The notes under the pieces were generated by a model. The model searched no databases, was not told the origin of the DNA, and was given only the letters and a program-made list of their open reading frames with translations. Position numbers and translations under genes: made by a program. Shown piece by piece: positions 50,801 through 63,343 of a stretch of 64,000 bases of DNA. Each line of letters starts with the position of its first letter. Position 1 is the first letter of the stretch. Source of the stretch: Setaria digitata (taxonomy: Eukaryota; Nematoda; Chromadorea; Rhabditida; Setariidae); assembly GCA_003640385.1 (NCBI GenBank), contig RCAB01000301.1, forward strand, positions 1 through 64,000, in the 5' to 3' direction.

Positions 50801-53800
50801 GGAAGTTGTAGATTAAATGTGTAGATTAACTCATGCTTTTGAATGAATCTTCATCAAGACTAATCATGATTGCATCTCCTGCACAGCTTCCTTGTTTCTT
50901 GCTGCAATTTGAACTAATTATTGATATCACTCTCGATAAAATGGATGGCATCTCTTGAAGAACTCTATTTGTGATAACAGTCATACTAATATTTATGATA
51001 ATATTCGATATCAGTGTGATAAGAGTGCAGTTCATGCTGTACGGCAAAGTTCTGNTATCACAGTCATACTAATATTTATGATAATATTCGATATCAGTGT
51101 GATAAGAGTGCAGTTCATGCTGTACGGCAAAGTTCTGCTAAGCACTCGTAAGAAAGAAATCTGAAAATCCATATCAGTATCTTTGCATATCTTTGCTGAA
51201 GCTTACAATCTGTAAGACAGAACATGATGCTATCATCAGTGCAATTTCAGTGCCTTAAATAGAAAATTTAAACGTAGCAAAGGACAAGCCTTTGGGTGGT
51301 TCGTTGGAAGAGAAATTCCGTTAGTACTAGTCCGAAGAGAAGGAAGTTCCACCTTGGAGAGACGGATTAATAAAGCAATAAAATTGCTAGACTAAATAAT
51401 TAAGCACTTTTTTTCTGCACTGAAGTTTTTCTTTTTTTAAGATCAAAACCAATAGAAGGCTATCTGGCAGTGGTATCGGTTATCTTATCACTAATCTGCA
51501 CTTTCGGGATGCTTTTCCGACTCGGGATGCCCTTCAATCCTGTATCTTGTACAATGCCATTTCTGATCCTTGCTATTGGTAATATTCGGAAGTCATTTTT
51601 GTTCCTTTTGCTCTTCTTCTTCTTTATTTTTCTGATCGCTAATGACTTCTTCTTTCCTCTAATTAATCGCATTTTTACTAAGGTGTTGATGACGCATTCC
51701 TGATGTTAGGCGCTTGGCGTACAACGAATCGACATTTATCTGTAGAGGAGAGGATGGCACTTACCATGAGTGATGCGGGCTTATCAATCACTGTCACATC
51801 AGTTACTGATTTCGGTTGTTTCGGTAAGTTTTCTAATTAGCTTCGGTAGGATAATGTTGGAGAAGAAGAAGAAGGGAGATTCTCCGCTCCTCTTCTTGAG
51901 TATGGAAAACTTTTTAGGAAACTTTCTAGTCATATTGTTGAGCTTTTCTTAGTCTATTATCATGTCAATATAGACAAGAGATGTTGGCCATAAATCTCTT
52001 CCATAGACCTAAAGAAGAACAGCATTCCTACATATTCAACTTTTGGTTATCCTGATAAAAGTTAAGTACTGTGAGTTAGCTATCGCTTCAATTATTACTT
52101 ATCTCCTTGGAATATTTTCTTCCCAAAAAAAAAAAAACAATCTTAAAAACCTTGAAAGTCCAAGCTCTTTCTTTTATTTCGGCAATTATTTCGCAATTTC
52201 AGCACTTGGCCATTTTTTATCCTCGATACCGGCAGTTTCGGATTTTTGCATCCTAACAGCTTGCGGCATCATGATGGATTATTTCTTTCAAATCACTTTT
52301 TACGCATCAGTTATGGTTTACGGAGGTCGAAAAGAGTCCGATGGTGGACTCATATCGTGCTGCTACAAATTCAAGAACAAGAAAAATACCACCGATAATG
52401 CTTATATGCAGCGTAAATTCTTTTTGCAGGAAAAAAAAATTACGCTTAGAAGAAGTACCAGTGTTTGTCCTAGTGAACTAGGCTGCAGAATATTTCATGC
52501 CGAAACAATTTGCATGCCTTGTGAGACTTTCCGGATGCTTTTCTTCAGAACCATACATTCATCGCTGGTTTGGTGACAATTACGCTCCATTCATATTGCG
52601 CAAAGAAGTTCGCATCATCTCCCTGGTTCTCTTTATCATTTATGCTTCACTGGCTATTTATGGCTGCACCTCTATTGCAGTTGATATAAGTCCCAGGAAA
52701 TATATTCGTGATGATTCTCCTATTCAGCCTTTCATTGATCTTGCTGGTCAGTTGAAGACTTTTTCCAGCCTAATCCACTACTGAAATTGATCTGAGAAGC
52801 CAAAAGCAAGCTAGATATTATGATGCATAAAAAGTTTCAACGATATTACTCACAAGTATTCTTCCTGTACTCCTTCAACTATCCATACATAGATAAAGGA
52901 AGCATCTATAAGTGATTATTTTACATCTAGCTAGCTCAGTATTGCATTATCATTTATTATCATTATCATTATCAGTATTGCTCATCAAAAAATTTGAAAA
53001 TTTTACTGGAAAACATTGCTATTCAATTTATATAATGTTCCTCCTACAGTTTTCAAATTCATTTCCTTCACCAAAACTTTTAAATTAGAAAATTTTTATT
53101 CTGGTTTTATTAAATTTTGATAGTTTGTTAATGTGAAATTCAAACTATACGTAATTTACATTAGACAAATATATTTGGGCGGACAACATAATGCCCACGT
53201 TTCACGTAATGAATCCTCCGGATTTCCGTCTTCTGCATGCACGAGTTCGTATGAACGAATTGATTTATCGTCTGGAACATACGGCCTACAGTATTGGACG
53301 AGTGTCCACTAATTTCTGGCTCTGGGAGTATCAACGATTTTTGAATGATTTTCCGGATGTCAATTATACGAAAAGCTTCTATGATCAGAAATATTTGATC
53401 GATTTTTTCGATCAGTCCGATAATCAGCAATATAGAAGTACTTTTTTTTTTTTCGCTACCATTGAAAAAATTATCTTAATCAATTGGTTTAGTTCATTCG
53501 ATGTCTGAATTTGCGGAGTAGGAAAAAGACAAGACAAGATATATTACTATGAACATAAATTGTTTGCTAATACAGTAGCTTTTTCAGTGAGGCCAGTTAA
53601 TTAATTGCTTGGCTGCTAAAATTAAAGAGACAGGGAGAGAGCCATTAGAAGGGCTACATCATATTACTCATTTCTTCCACAAAAATTAAACCTTTCAATT
53701 CAGATTTCAAGTAAGTGCATAAAATTTTAATTCCAGCTCACGTAAAAATGAAAAGCAATGTGACGAATGGAGAGCCATGCATAGTAGCGTTCACTTTCCA

Positions 53801-54988
53801 GACCAGTTTTTACGGACTTGATTCGTGGGATAAGCGACACGTAAGTTACAGGAAAGTTTGCTGAAAATAACTAAATATTTAGTACGTTGTAAGCCTAGGC
53901 ACTATTTGCTTGCTCCATACTAACTATATCGCTGGTCTAGATTTAAAAAAGAGTGGAAAATGAAATTATTCAAACTAATGAATTTTAAGAACCAGTCTTT
54001 AGTTCTTTCATAATCACCGCAATAACTGTTTGTTGCTAAATATTAGAAAAAAAGTATAAAGTTAATAAAATGAATTCTGATATTCTTAGAAAGAATTGTA
54101 TCGATGGCGTGAGATAGTGGCAGAATATTCTGATTTTGATGTCTTTTTGGCTGGTATCTTTTCGCCCTTTTTAATAGACCAACGCAAAAGTATAGCACCA
54201 TCTTCTATGCAATCTATTGGATCGGCAATTTCTGTCATGGCAGTCTTGTCCATTTTCTTCCTTCCTGATAAGGTAATTGCATGAAAAGTATTGTGCTTGT
54301 GTACCGATATAGCCAACATGACATATTTTCTACTTCTAAACTGAACTGTTTGATCATGTATGCTCTGAGGAATTGATGAAACTGATGATCGCCTCAATGA
54401 TCATTAATTTTTAGCAATCGATCTTCTTCATGACCTGGAGTTTGTTATCCATTTCAATGGGTGTATGTGGTGGCTTATCACTATGGGGCAGTGATTTGGA
54501 TTCGGTATCTATGGGATGCATCGTGATGGCTATCGGATTAGCAGTCGACTTCTCCATACACATTTGTTACAGGTACCATCGATCGTCCCAACAAACTGCA
54601 GATCAGAAGGTACGACTCATCGGCAATTAAATTAGATCACCAAGCAGATGATTCCACTGGTTCTCGTCTTTTGGATACTACTTGTCTTGCTAGTCCAAGT
54701 TATTTTGAAATAGTCTAAATTTAGGTGCGAGAATCGTTAATGGTTGTCGGCTGGCCAATAGTACAAGCTGGTGGTTCCACGTTGTTCTCCATGTTGACGT
54801 TACCGCTGATACCAGCCTATTTGGTACGTGTCTTCTTCCAGACGGTGATGCTCGTCAACGTGATTGGTCTAACTCATGCTCTGCTATGGTTACCACAACT
54901 GATCTCCTCGTTAGATCCATGTGAACGAGTACCACTTAGGTTTCGGTATCCGTTGAAGGAGCATGAATCGCTGTCGCTCTCCCGTTGA
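47866..54988 (+). CDS. Patched-related (PTR) membrane protein with sterol-sensing domain
   Basis: A 906-residue member of the patched-related/RND-like family that is expanded in nematodes, where members act in moulting, cuticle and membrane traffic. Exons: 47866-48086, 48507-48592, 49034-49230, 49445-49582, 49651-49841, 50068-50190, 51442-51578, 51683-51823, 52203-52412, 52489-52746, 53165-53437, 53737-53840, 54090-54272, 54415-54609, 54725-54988; all phases agree. It has TM1 (FLAGSLILTLICTTG), a first luminal loop, the sterol-sensing domain (from ALPFAAVVSLQLMLFVIL through PFLILAIGVDDAFLMLGAWR to GIMMDYFFQITFY), a second loop, and a second membrane bundle with GLAVDFSIHICYRY. GVDD and GLAVD match the positions of the membrane acidic residues used by RND-type pumps. 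The ATG follows a TTACAG acceptor by three bases. The 76-nt intron at 52413-52488 is the least certain. The 1.25-kb intron 6 holds the second N duplication. Confidence 0.94.
50977..51137. repeat. 78-nt block duplicated across a single N (assembly join)
   Basis: Bases 50977-51054 and 51060-51137 are identical, with one N at 51055. The block size equals that of the duplication at 55-212. It lies inside intron 6 of the patched-related gene, so the coding sequence is not affected. The likely cause is an unmerged contig overlap. Confidence 0.88.
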
Positions 54989-56112
54989 TCTTGCATATGT
55001 CAGTCTGTCATCTACAAACTTTCGTGACGAAATGTTTGCTACTGGCATGAAACTGAACTTCATATCTTCAAGTTAATTGCTAATGTCTTTTCGGTAGCAA
55101 ATGATACAGTACAGTGGCTTCATTCACTTTTTTTGTTCGTTTCGAATCTTGATATTAATCAGATTTCATTACTTCTTTCGTACAAATGAAGATTTCAATC
55201 GATTTGAGTTTATTTTGAAATAGTTTTTACATCTCAGATCATAGCCGTTTTAAAAATTTTTCAATTTATCATCATCACTTTTTGTTACTTCTAATCTACT
55301 GATATGCTATCAGCTCTCATTATTAGATCCAGCATACTACTGAACATTATCACTCTTTAGCCACTCATTCAATCCCATGGTATTCTTTCTGATGCTTTAG
55401 ACTTCGTGTATTATTGCTATGCCAATTACACATATTTCTTTCCGAGTAATAATTTTTTCTTTGTTTTAATTTAAATTTAACTTTCAGTTTTGTTTTGCAT
55501 AAATTAATGGTAGTGTATATATTATATTTATATTTGTTATTAACAAACTTACGTAGATTCGATTCCGCCTAATTTCAAATTAACTTAAACTTCCGGAAAA
55601 AAATCAATGTCACTCTTTGAAACTGTATTTGAATAGTGGAGCTTGTTTATACATGAACAATTAATAGTTATATTAATGAACTCTAAAGTGAAATGCAAAA
55701 TATCAGCAATTAATATTGACATCCATGAATTATGATGATACAAATCAATCACCGAATTGCTAATGTTATATTTCTATTCATGCTTATTGTTAATGATAAT
55801 GAGTGTGAAGCATAAATGTAAGTAATAAACTTCCCAAGAAATGATAAATTAGAGGACACGAAAATTGCCTTGATGCTATGTTATGACTTGCACAGAAAGA
55901 ATGCTCGTTTTCATGCTGAATGAATTCTTTTCGGTAGGATTTTCAGGATTTCCACTCATTTCATGTCTCATCATCCTCCTTTATTTGATGATAACGTAGC
56001 CATTTCTTCAGTCTATGTCTTATTTTCTCTTTAGTTTTATCATCGTCTATAAATGCAAAATCTAAGTGAAAGCCTTAAGTTGAATGATCAAATTTTTTGC
56101 GATGGATTTCTG
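54989..56112. other. Convergent 3' intergenic region
   Basis: This lies between the stop of the patched-related gene (+) and the stop of the potassium channel gene (-). It is AT-rich with AATAAA at 55824-55829 and no supported gene. Confidence 0.55.
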
Positions 56113-58013
56113 TTACTTTGTATTAATGAGCAGTAATTTATCGAGTTCAGATGACTTCCCGAAGGTACCCAAGAATTCAGAAGTACCAAGATCAGTAAAT
56201 TTTGCACCTTTCATTCGTGCATTCAGTATTCCGAGGTCGATTTGGCTTGGCATTGCTTCCAGCATTTGTATATCCTCAACAACAAAAAAAATATATAACC
56301 AATGTTTGCAAGCCTTGTTCAGTATGTTCGAGTTTTCTAAGGATCAGTTGAAATATTTAGTAAATTTTAAGCTTAGAAAATAAAATGAAGTTGAATTTAG
56401 ACTAACCTTGTCAATCTTTTTATCAATACGCATCTCTCGAGCTGATAATTCAGCAATCTCGGCATCAATCTCGGCGTTTGTCACAGGGGCTGTAGGAGCT
56501 TTTGCTGTACTGATTTCCTCGATATCTAAAAAATAATCTACTAATAATTTACCATAATTGCTCAGTACTTCATTCCGCTGTAGGCTGAAAAATCTGAATA
56601 TAATGAAATCTGAATATTACAGGAAAATAGTTCGGCATCATACTCTTCCAAAAATTCCGGGATAAGGAATTAGTAAAATGACCTGAAGAAATACCTTAAC
56701 TAAAGAAAGGTACCAGATGTTTCCATTATGCTTTTTATACGTAGATTCTCATGAGACCAGCTATTTTTAAACTTTTTACTGAAATAGGCCAAGTACTTAG
56801 TTTATGAAGTTCCTGTGGAATACGCAAGTTTTCTGCCTGACGTACACTTTTTATACGTTCTATGCGACGATGCAATAGAAATCGCATAATTTTGTGCTTA
56901 ATTAATTTGTACAATATCACTGATTCATATCGGTACAAATGCTGCAAATAAAATAATGCAAATTCAAGGCTCCTACGACAGTTGCGCTTGATTTAGTTTG
57001 AAATATAGCTTGGTTCCTACCCAATTCATCAACATATTCTCTCTAATTTTTTGTTCTAGCAAGCAAGTTTCATGGTACTACTCTAATGAGTGCAGTGAAT
57101 CAAGAACTAATAGATCACTGAGGATGTTGTACTAATCGACATTTCGTGAAAATTTCATCTTCTCCAATAAATAATAGCAGTCATTTATAAATTAATTATT
57201 TTCCTCTATTGGTGTCTACAATCCGACAATAATTTCAAATTTAAACATTCATATTAAAATTTCAAACTCTAAATAAATGAAGTTTTATTTAATTAAAGCT
57301 TTAACTATTTTTTTTTAAATTAAAGCTTTAATTTTGAAACGAATGCTTAGATATAATTTTTTTTTTTTAATTTATTGCTTTTTTTTTGCTTTTTTAACAA
57401 CTAAAATCTGTCTAATTTATTTTTTAAATTATGGAATAATAATAGCATCCAAAAAAAAAAAGTTATAATAATAATCATAACATATTTTATATTTACAAGA
57501 ACTTTCGATAGAACGCTGAATAAAAAGAATTTTCCTTTCTTTTTTTTTTTTTCTCACTTACGGTAATGAAGCCAAGAACTAGTGCGAAGATAGTTTCAGT
57601 GATAAAGAAAAGTGGCATTAAGACAAAAAATTGAACATAAGTTGGTTGCGGTGTAAAATCACCCAAGCCAATTAGCGTTGATGTCGTAAATGTGTAGTAT
57701 AATGAATCAACATAATTCCAACTTCGCGAACTTTCTGCCTCCTAAAAACACAACTAATTGCTCCATTCAATTATCGAGAAGTGACGAAAAATGATTCTAT
57801 CAGCAATTCTGAATGACAAATTTAGATAGTCAAAGTTTAGTTAGAATTTTTAAGCATTATAATTGATGTCTTGCGTACATTGCAAATGAAAAAAACTATC
57901 TACAAAATGAAAAATTACCATGACAATAACGGCGAATATTGGCGTAAGTAAGATAGCAATTAAGACCACTAATGAGAATTTCTTGTATTCAATGCAGGGA
58001 TCATTTGTTGTTC

Positions 58014-58053
<40 letters not shown>

Positions 58054-59554
58054 AAAAAAAAGAAATTGATAAATTGATGAAATGAAATTTACAATTTTAA
58101 ATTTGATTACTTATTTAGAATATGGCGATGAAAATTATGCAGTCCACTTTCTACTGCTCGAGCTATCAGCTCACCAAGATCTGAGATAAATGCCACATTC
58201 AACGGGATACCTATAACGGCGTATACAACCGTTAGCATTCGACCCTTTATAGTGCGTGGAAACTGAAATATCTTCAGGTCAATTAGTTAATTAGGTTAAT
58301 TAATTTTGCATCATGTTGTCACAATAATTGTGCATTCATCCTTCAACGAAACAGTTGGAAATTAAATTTACTTTTAAAATATAAGTAAAGAGATGAAAAT
58401 TTTTCATTTTGTATTTCTCTCAGCTTTATTTAGCCAACCTATTTTGTGTTTCATAGATTTTATCGATAAATTACCAAATTTCCATAGCCTATCGTCGTGT
58501 ATACACCAAATGAGTAGAGTATAGCATTTCTGAATACAAATGTTTCTACTGGTAACAATTCAAACAATCTCTTCCGATGACAATTTTCAATCTGAAAATA
58601 AACTTCCTTGCAATGCTTCTGAAGAATTTATTTTAGAAAAAAAATGTATGTAGCCATTTTTTTTTGTTTTCATTGTTCGTTGATCGAACTGAACGGCTGG
58701 CTAATTTCATCGCTTTTTAGTCTCATTATTGATGCAGAAATTATTCCTTAGTTAATGCAATAAATGCTTCTGCAAAAGGTCGAATCTTTATCAGTGGGAA
58801 AAGCAAGCACTGCAATAATCAAACTTCGATGACAGTATCGTGAATTGATTGCCAGGTATTAGTAAAATTTCGAAATGCGTAAGAATTCGCTGATAAATTA
58901 TCATCCAGTAATGCTTTTAATCTTTCCATTAATGCTTTTCTTTCAGCTACGCATAGCTGAGCAATTCCTAATTCGGCTTCTTCAGATGCGGCTAATTCCG
59001 ATAACTGCAACCGATTGGTTCACTTGAAATGACCAACTTATCACCTTTTACTCCTTCTTCACCTCGCCCCATTAATGAAGATTAAATCGTCCAAATCAGA
59101 TTGCAATTTGTTCAGTTTACGCTTGAAACGGACAATAGGAAGAATGAATTGCGATGAAAGTTATTTGGCTGAATAAGATTCGATTACTTACAAAGAACGT
59201 AACGCCACCGACAAAGATGAAGAGTGGAATGATGAAGAAGTACAGAAGGACGCATAGTCTGGATCGATTCCTTGGTGTACTCAATTTGTAATATAATCTA
59301 AGATAGAATTACTCATCAACAGTCTCACGTACGTCTAGAAATTACTCTTCATTCACTTATAAAACGAATGTGAAATAAGTGGTGGGAAACACGTTTTCAC
59401 GGGACCGTAATGGAAAGTTTAGTTATGTACGTATCCAATTTTACGCTAACAGCGCGAAGTGATCAGGAAATCTGCTTGAAATACAGAAATGCAATTCTGA
59501 TTCTCTCTACCTCTCAATTTCCTCAGTCTTGCCAAGTCCGTGTTCTACACGCAT
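56113..59554 (-). CDS. Two-pore-domain (TWK/K2P) potassium channel subunit
   Basis: A leak potassium channel subunit that would dimerise in the plasma membrane of neurons or muscle and set resting potential. Exons from 5' to 3': 59554-59511, 59297-59192, 59004-58825, 58591-58475, 58262-58111, 58012-57919, 57741-57562, 56941-56797, 56525-56407, 56274-56113; phases agree, 432 residues. Order: short N-terminus, TM1 (VLLYFFIIPLFIFVGGVTFF), a 60-residue extracellular cap, P-loop 1 with TTIGYGN (GYG about 145-147), TM2 (MLTVVYAVIGIPLNVAFIS), TM3 (LVVLIAILLTPIFAVIVM), P-loop 2 with TLIGLGDF (GLG about 256-258), TM4 (FVLMPLFFITETIFALVLGF), and a charged 140-residue cytoplasmic tail. Both filters are intact. 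The intron before 58012 ends in GG beside a 33-A run. The terminal exons were chosen by phase and are less certain. Confidence 0.92.
58015..58047. repeat. A33 homopolymer at a splice acceptor
   Basis: Thirty-three A on the plus strand, read as a T tract on the channel strand, end directly before the intron end preceding exon 58012-57919. Length and flanking bases of such tracts are error-prone, which may explain the unusual GG intron end. Confidence 0.9.
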
Positions 59555-60214
59555 TTCCTTCTAGCCTTGCTTAGGAAATCTTTCCGCCTAGAAGCAGCCC
59601 ACTTTAGAATTCCCACTAAAAGTGACTGAATGATTTTGTTTATTCTGAAGTGAAAATAATTTTCAAATATGCAAAAATTTTCAGATTTGTTGTCACCGAT
59701 GTCATAAGCATTACGGACAGATGACGAGAAAAAATTGCATAAAAAGAAACAGCAGCTGTTTTAATTCGTTATTGTAATCAATTTATTGCTTTTCAGCAGT
59801 TCCATTCAGGAAATTCATTCGATAGTGATGGTAGAAACTAGAAGTCAGGAAATGATAAAATTTAGCGAGAACTTTAGAACGGCAAGTTTAGTTTTAAATT
59901 TTTCAGCTCTAAAAAATAATTTACTGTTCATTTTCATCAGTCGATCAATCAAACCTAGAAATCCCTCGGTATTTGATCAAAGACTCGTAGGGATTTAGTG
60001 GTCAAAATTTACAATCACTCTGTCACTCAGCTCTTTTTCTGATGTTTACTGATTATTTTTGAAGTGTTCAGCGATCATATGAGATTAAAATACACTTCTA
60101 ATTAAATACTACAAATTAATCTTCCGAAATATGATGTAAAAACGCAGTTTTACTTTCTAGGCATAATACCGATAAACTCATTAGGAGATTTTAGATTAAA
60201 GAATTTTATAGCCT
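59555..60214. other. Divergent promoter region
   Basis: 660 nt between the start of the potassium channel (-) and the start of the PH/PTB-like protein (+). It should contain both promoters. The 70-codon open frame at 59786-59998 has no splice or start support. Confidence 0.5.
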
Positions 60215-62243
60215 ATGGAATTGCCACCAGTAGAATCATGGCCAAATGATAATTGTATATTTGCGGAACGCGGTAAGGTGCTAACAAAAATCAGCAATAA
60301 AACATGTTGCTTTCAAGCATGTCATAGAAAAAATTGGCATTTATGCTATATTATTCGAACAACCGATGATGCTCTTATTATTTTCACAGCTCCTGAAAAA
60401 GGTAATTAACGAGACAAATTTGGAAAAATAATTTATCACCATAAAGATTTATTACAAAAATTTAGTGTTCAACTAAACAGCACTGGGCAACAAACAACAA
60501 TTTCTTCTTGAGGTTGGAAATCTTAGTACAAAGAGCCAAAATTAGTGACTCATTTAGCATGCTGCTCCACATTTGAAAGATGAGTTGAAGTTGGTGTGCC
60601 GAAATATGCCAGAACTTTTCATAGACTGAAAAGCAAGATGTTAACGTGGTTTACGTAATTCTTATCAGCTGATCCGTAGCTTTCGAAAGCACGTCGTGCT
60701 ACATCAGAACATATAATCTTTGCAGAAATTACGCTTAGACAACAACCTGTAAGTAAGGAAGTTGTCATGGATGAATCAAACTTATAATTAGGAATTGTAT
60801 AGTTACAATTTTTTTTTTTTTTGCTTAATTCATTTCCAAGATTGCAGGATTTGTTCTCAATTTATCTTCTGCTCTGTATCTGAAAATAGCTCGCAAAGAG
60901 AGTTCCACTGGGAAAGTAAGTTCATCTCAATTAAAGCTCCAACATACTTCGAACTAACTATACCATTATTCAGAATTTCGAAACCTCTTTCACCATCTGA
61001 AAATGCATCCACTAGTATACATAAGAAGAAACTACTTCCAGAGAATGTGTACAGTGAAAGTGAAGTGGAGATTTGGAAAAGTGAAATTAAAATTTGCGGA
61101 AAGTCAAATTTTTACCTGGCGACAACGATTCCTGTCAACATTTGGACAGATTAGCGAACCAAATAAAAGTGCTACAGCTAGCAGCCCGAAGAATCAAAGT
61201 GACAAAATTGACAGCAAAAAAATGGACCTAGAAGAAGAGGGTTTCCTCTTCCACTCTATCAACTATGCGTACTTACTTGTAGCTCTTGGCACTTTTAGAG
61301 AAATTTTATGTACCACGAATAACTAATTACTACTAATGAATTGTCTCTCTTCTCCTTTAAAGTAATTTCAGAATGGGATAGTACGAATTCAATGACGAGC
61401 CTAACCGGTAATTACACTTCACGCTCTCAGTCGTCGAAACTGTCGGGTAGCCTGAAGAACATTGATTCAGTGGATATGGAAAATACAGAGTGAGCATTCC
61501 GGAATGATACATTTAGGGCATTTCTTCACTTTACGAAGTAGTTCCTAGATTTTACAAATTATCTCTAGTCGAAGTGTTGTAATCCTAACATGCACTACGT
61601 TATATGAAAACTGAACTACTGCCTGATAATGACTTAAACTTGAATTAAAATCAGGTGAACTTCTGAAACTCCGTGAATTTATTGGAAATGTTATGTTTAA
61701 AAAAATTTTACCAACAGGATAAAAAAAAATTAAAAAGATCCGCCTTGCAGATCTCCCTCCACAACTTCACGCAAAACGCAGTTTTGTAATTGTCAGCGTC
61801 TGCTTAATCTAATTAAACGAGATGATACACAATATCCGAGCAAAGCACAGCTGCAAAATAATCCAATGAATTCGATGTCAAGTAGGAGTATCGACCAAGA
61901 TTCGGTGAGAAGCAATGGTCACTCGCAGGTGACATTATTAAATTTATTCGATTTCGAGTCCACATGTCTTTTAATTAGGAACAAGCATCTTGAAGCAATC
62001 ATTTCCTTCTGCAGTTCTTTGACCAACTGAACTAACGCACTTAATGCAAAGCTTATCTCTTATTCCTACACAGTAAATTACTTTATTCATCTCAGTTAAT
62101 TTTATATTTTTTAGAGAGATCAGAGCAATCCAACAATTAGCTTAAAGGAAATATGCAAAATAAACAACTCAGATGAAGTCAGCAATGGAAAAAAAATTAA
62201 TTGTAATCCGAAACTGTCAAAACCATCAGAAAGCAATGCATGA
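60215..62243 (+). CDS. Possible PH/PTB-like domain protein with disordered Ser/Asn-rich tail
   Basis: Exons 60215-60401, 60848-60915, 61042-61240, 61372-61489, 61751-61928 and 62115-62243 keep phase at all five junctions and give 292 residues. The first 130 residues alternate beta-strand-like runs (NWHLCYIIRTTDDALIIFTA, GFVLNLSSALYLKIARK, MCTVKVKWRFGKVKLKFAES) and end IFTWRQRFLSTFG. This pattern recalls the pleckstrin-homology or PTB fold of adaptor proteins, though I cannot name a family. The remaining 160 residues are polar and probably disordered, rich in Ser, Asn, Lys and Gln (TSLTGNYTSRSQSSKLSGS; NCQRLLNLIKRDD; ISLKEICKINNSDE). A cytosolic adaptor role is inference from the fold guess. 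It is divergent from the potassium channel. Confidence 0.75.
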
Positions 62244-62723
62244 AAGCACAAATTCAATCCGATCTATAAAAGCTCCTTCTCCGCAATTAGCGAATATTTT
62301 GAATTCCATCTAAAGTGGAAATCTGGTTATGGTTATCTGTATATCACTGAGATGGACCGCAAAAGTATCAGTATCTGCTGTTGAATAGAATTTAATATAA
62401 TGTTTCCATCCTACATACAAACAATGCATTTACTTCTTATATAACCTTCTTACAAGAAAAGTACACAACAGTATAAGAAAGATGAGCCCTGAGTTAATTG
62501 GATGCAGTTTCTAGGACTACTTAAACATTTAAACTGGTGTTGCAATATCTTCACTGATACACTAGAATGTGCATAATCAAAGTATGCTGTTAATCACAGT
62601 CGTATTTAACGATAGGCATCAAGGATTTATGGGTTACTGAAACCGGAAAATGCTCGCTTATTACAGCAACAGTTAAAATCAGTCCCACCAAGCCATATTT
62701 TCAAAACTTGAAAATATCACACA

Positions 62724-62754
<31 letters not shown>

Positions 62755-63343
62755 TGCATATCATTGAGATGGATCGCAAAAGTATCATTACCTGCTCTGA
62801 TATATATATTTATATATATATATATATATATATATCTTCCTTATCCAGTCTTAAGGGTCTCAATATTATATGTATGAAACATCACGGTACGAAACGAAAA
62901 TCCGAACTTTCCATAGAAACATTTGTATGTGATGCTTGTGACCGTATTAAGCAGTTACAGATCTGTGTAATGGGTAATCTGATATAAAAAAGTTTACGAA
63001 AGCTGAGGTAGGCAATAGATGTTACATTTATGGAATTTTAAAAGTCATACTGAAAACGTGGACAACAAATGAACAGGTCAGGGAAAATTACTTGGTGTGA
63101 GAAATCGCAAGGTTCGGTGTTAAGTAGAGATCCCAATATGTTGTGGGAATGGTGATAAAAGTATCTATGCTCAAATCCCAAACTTTTTGAAATTAGAGCT
63201 CTTCAACAACCTCACAAGTCCTCACCTGGCAATGTTTGCATATAGAATAAAGCATGAAATATACCTCACTCTTTTCTCTATCCTGAATTTTCTGCTGATA
63301 ATCTCTTTGTTGTCCAGACTGTCCTAGTATTTATTCAGGACGT
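62244..63343. other. Convergent 3' intergenic region with TA microsatellites
   Basis: This lies between the stop of the PH/PTB-like gene (+) and the stop of the RING gene (-). A diverged direct repeat of about 39 nt occurs at 62343-62381 and 62761-62799 (shared core CGCAAAAGTATCA). TA microsatellites are at 62727-62753 and 62801-62835. The 77-codon plus-strand frame at 62754-62987 is built from the TA repeat and the direct repeat and is not called. Confidence 0.6.
62727..62835. repeat. Paired (TA)n microsatellites flanking a direct repeat copy
   Basis: TA runs at 62727-62753 and 62801-62835 flank a unit of about 45 nt that is related to sequence at 62343-62381. The arrangement suggests a small element with TA-rich ends or a local duplication followed by TA expansion. 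Confidence 0.8.

Noticed and set aside
50826..51164. Hydrophobic frames on both strands in a patched-related intron
   Set aside because: They span the duplicated block and the N, and the next true exon (51442) matches the sterol-sensing domain; they are artefact-prone shadows.
62754..62987. 77-codon frame with an Ile-Tyr run
   Set aside because: It is translated from the TA microsatellite and a repeat, with no start or splice support.
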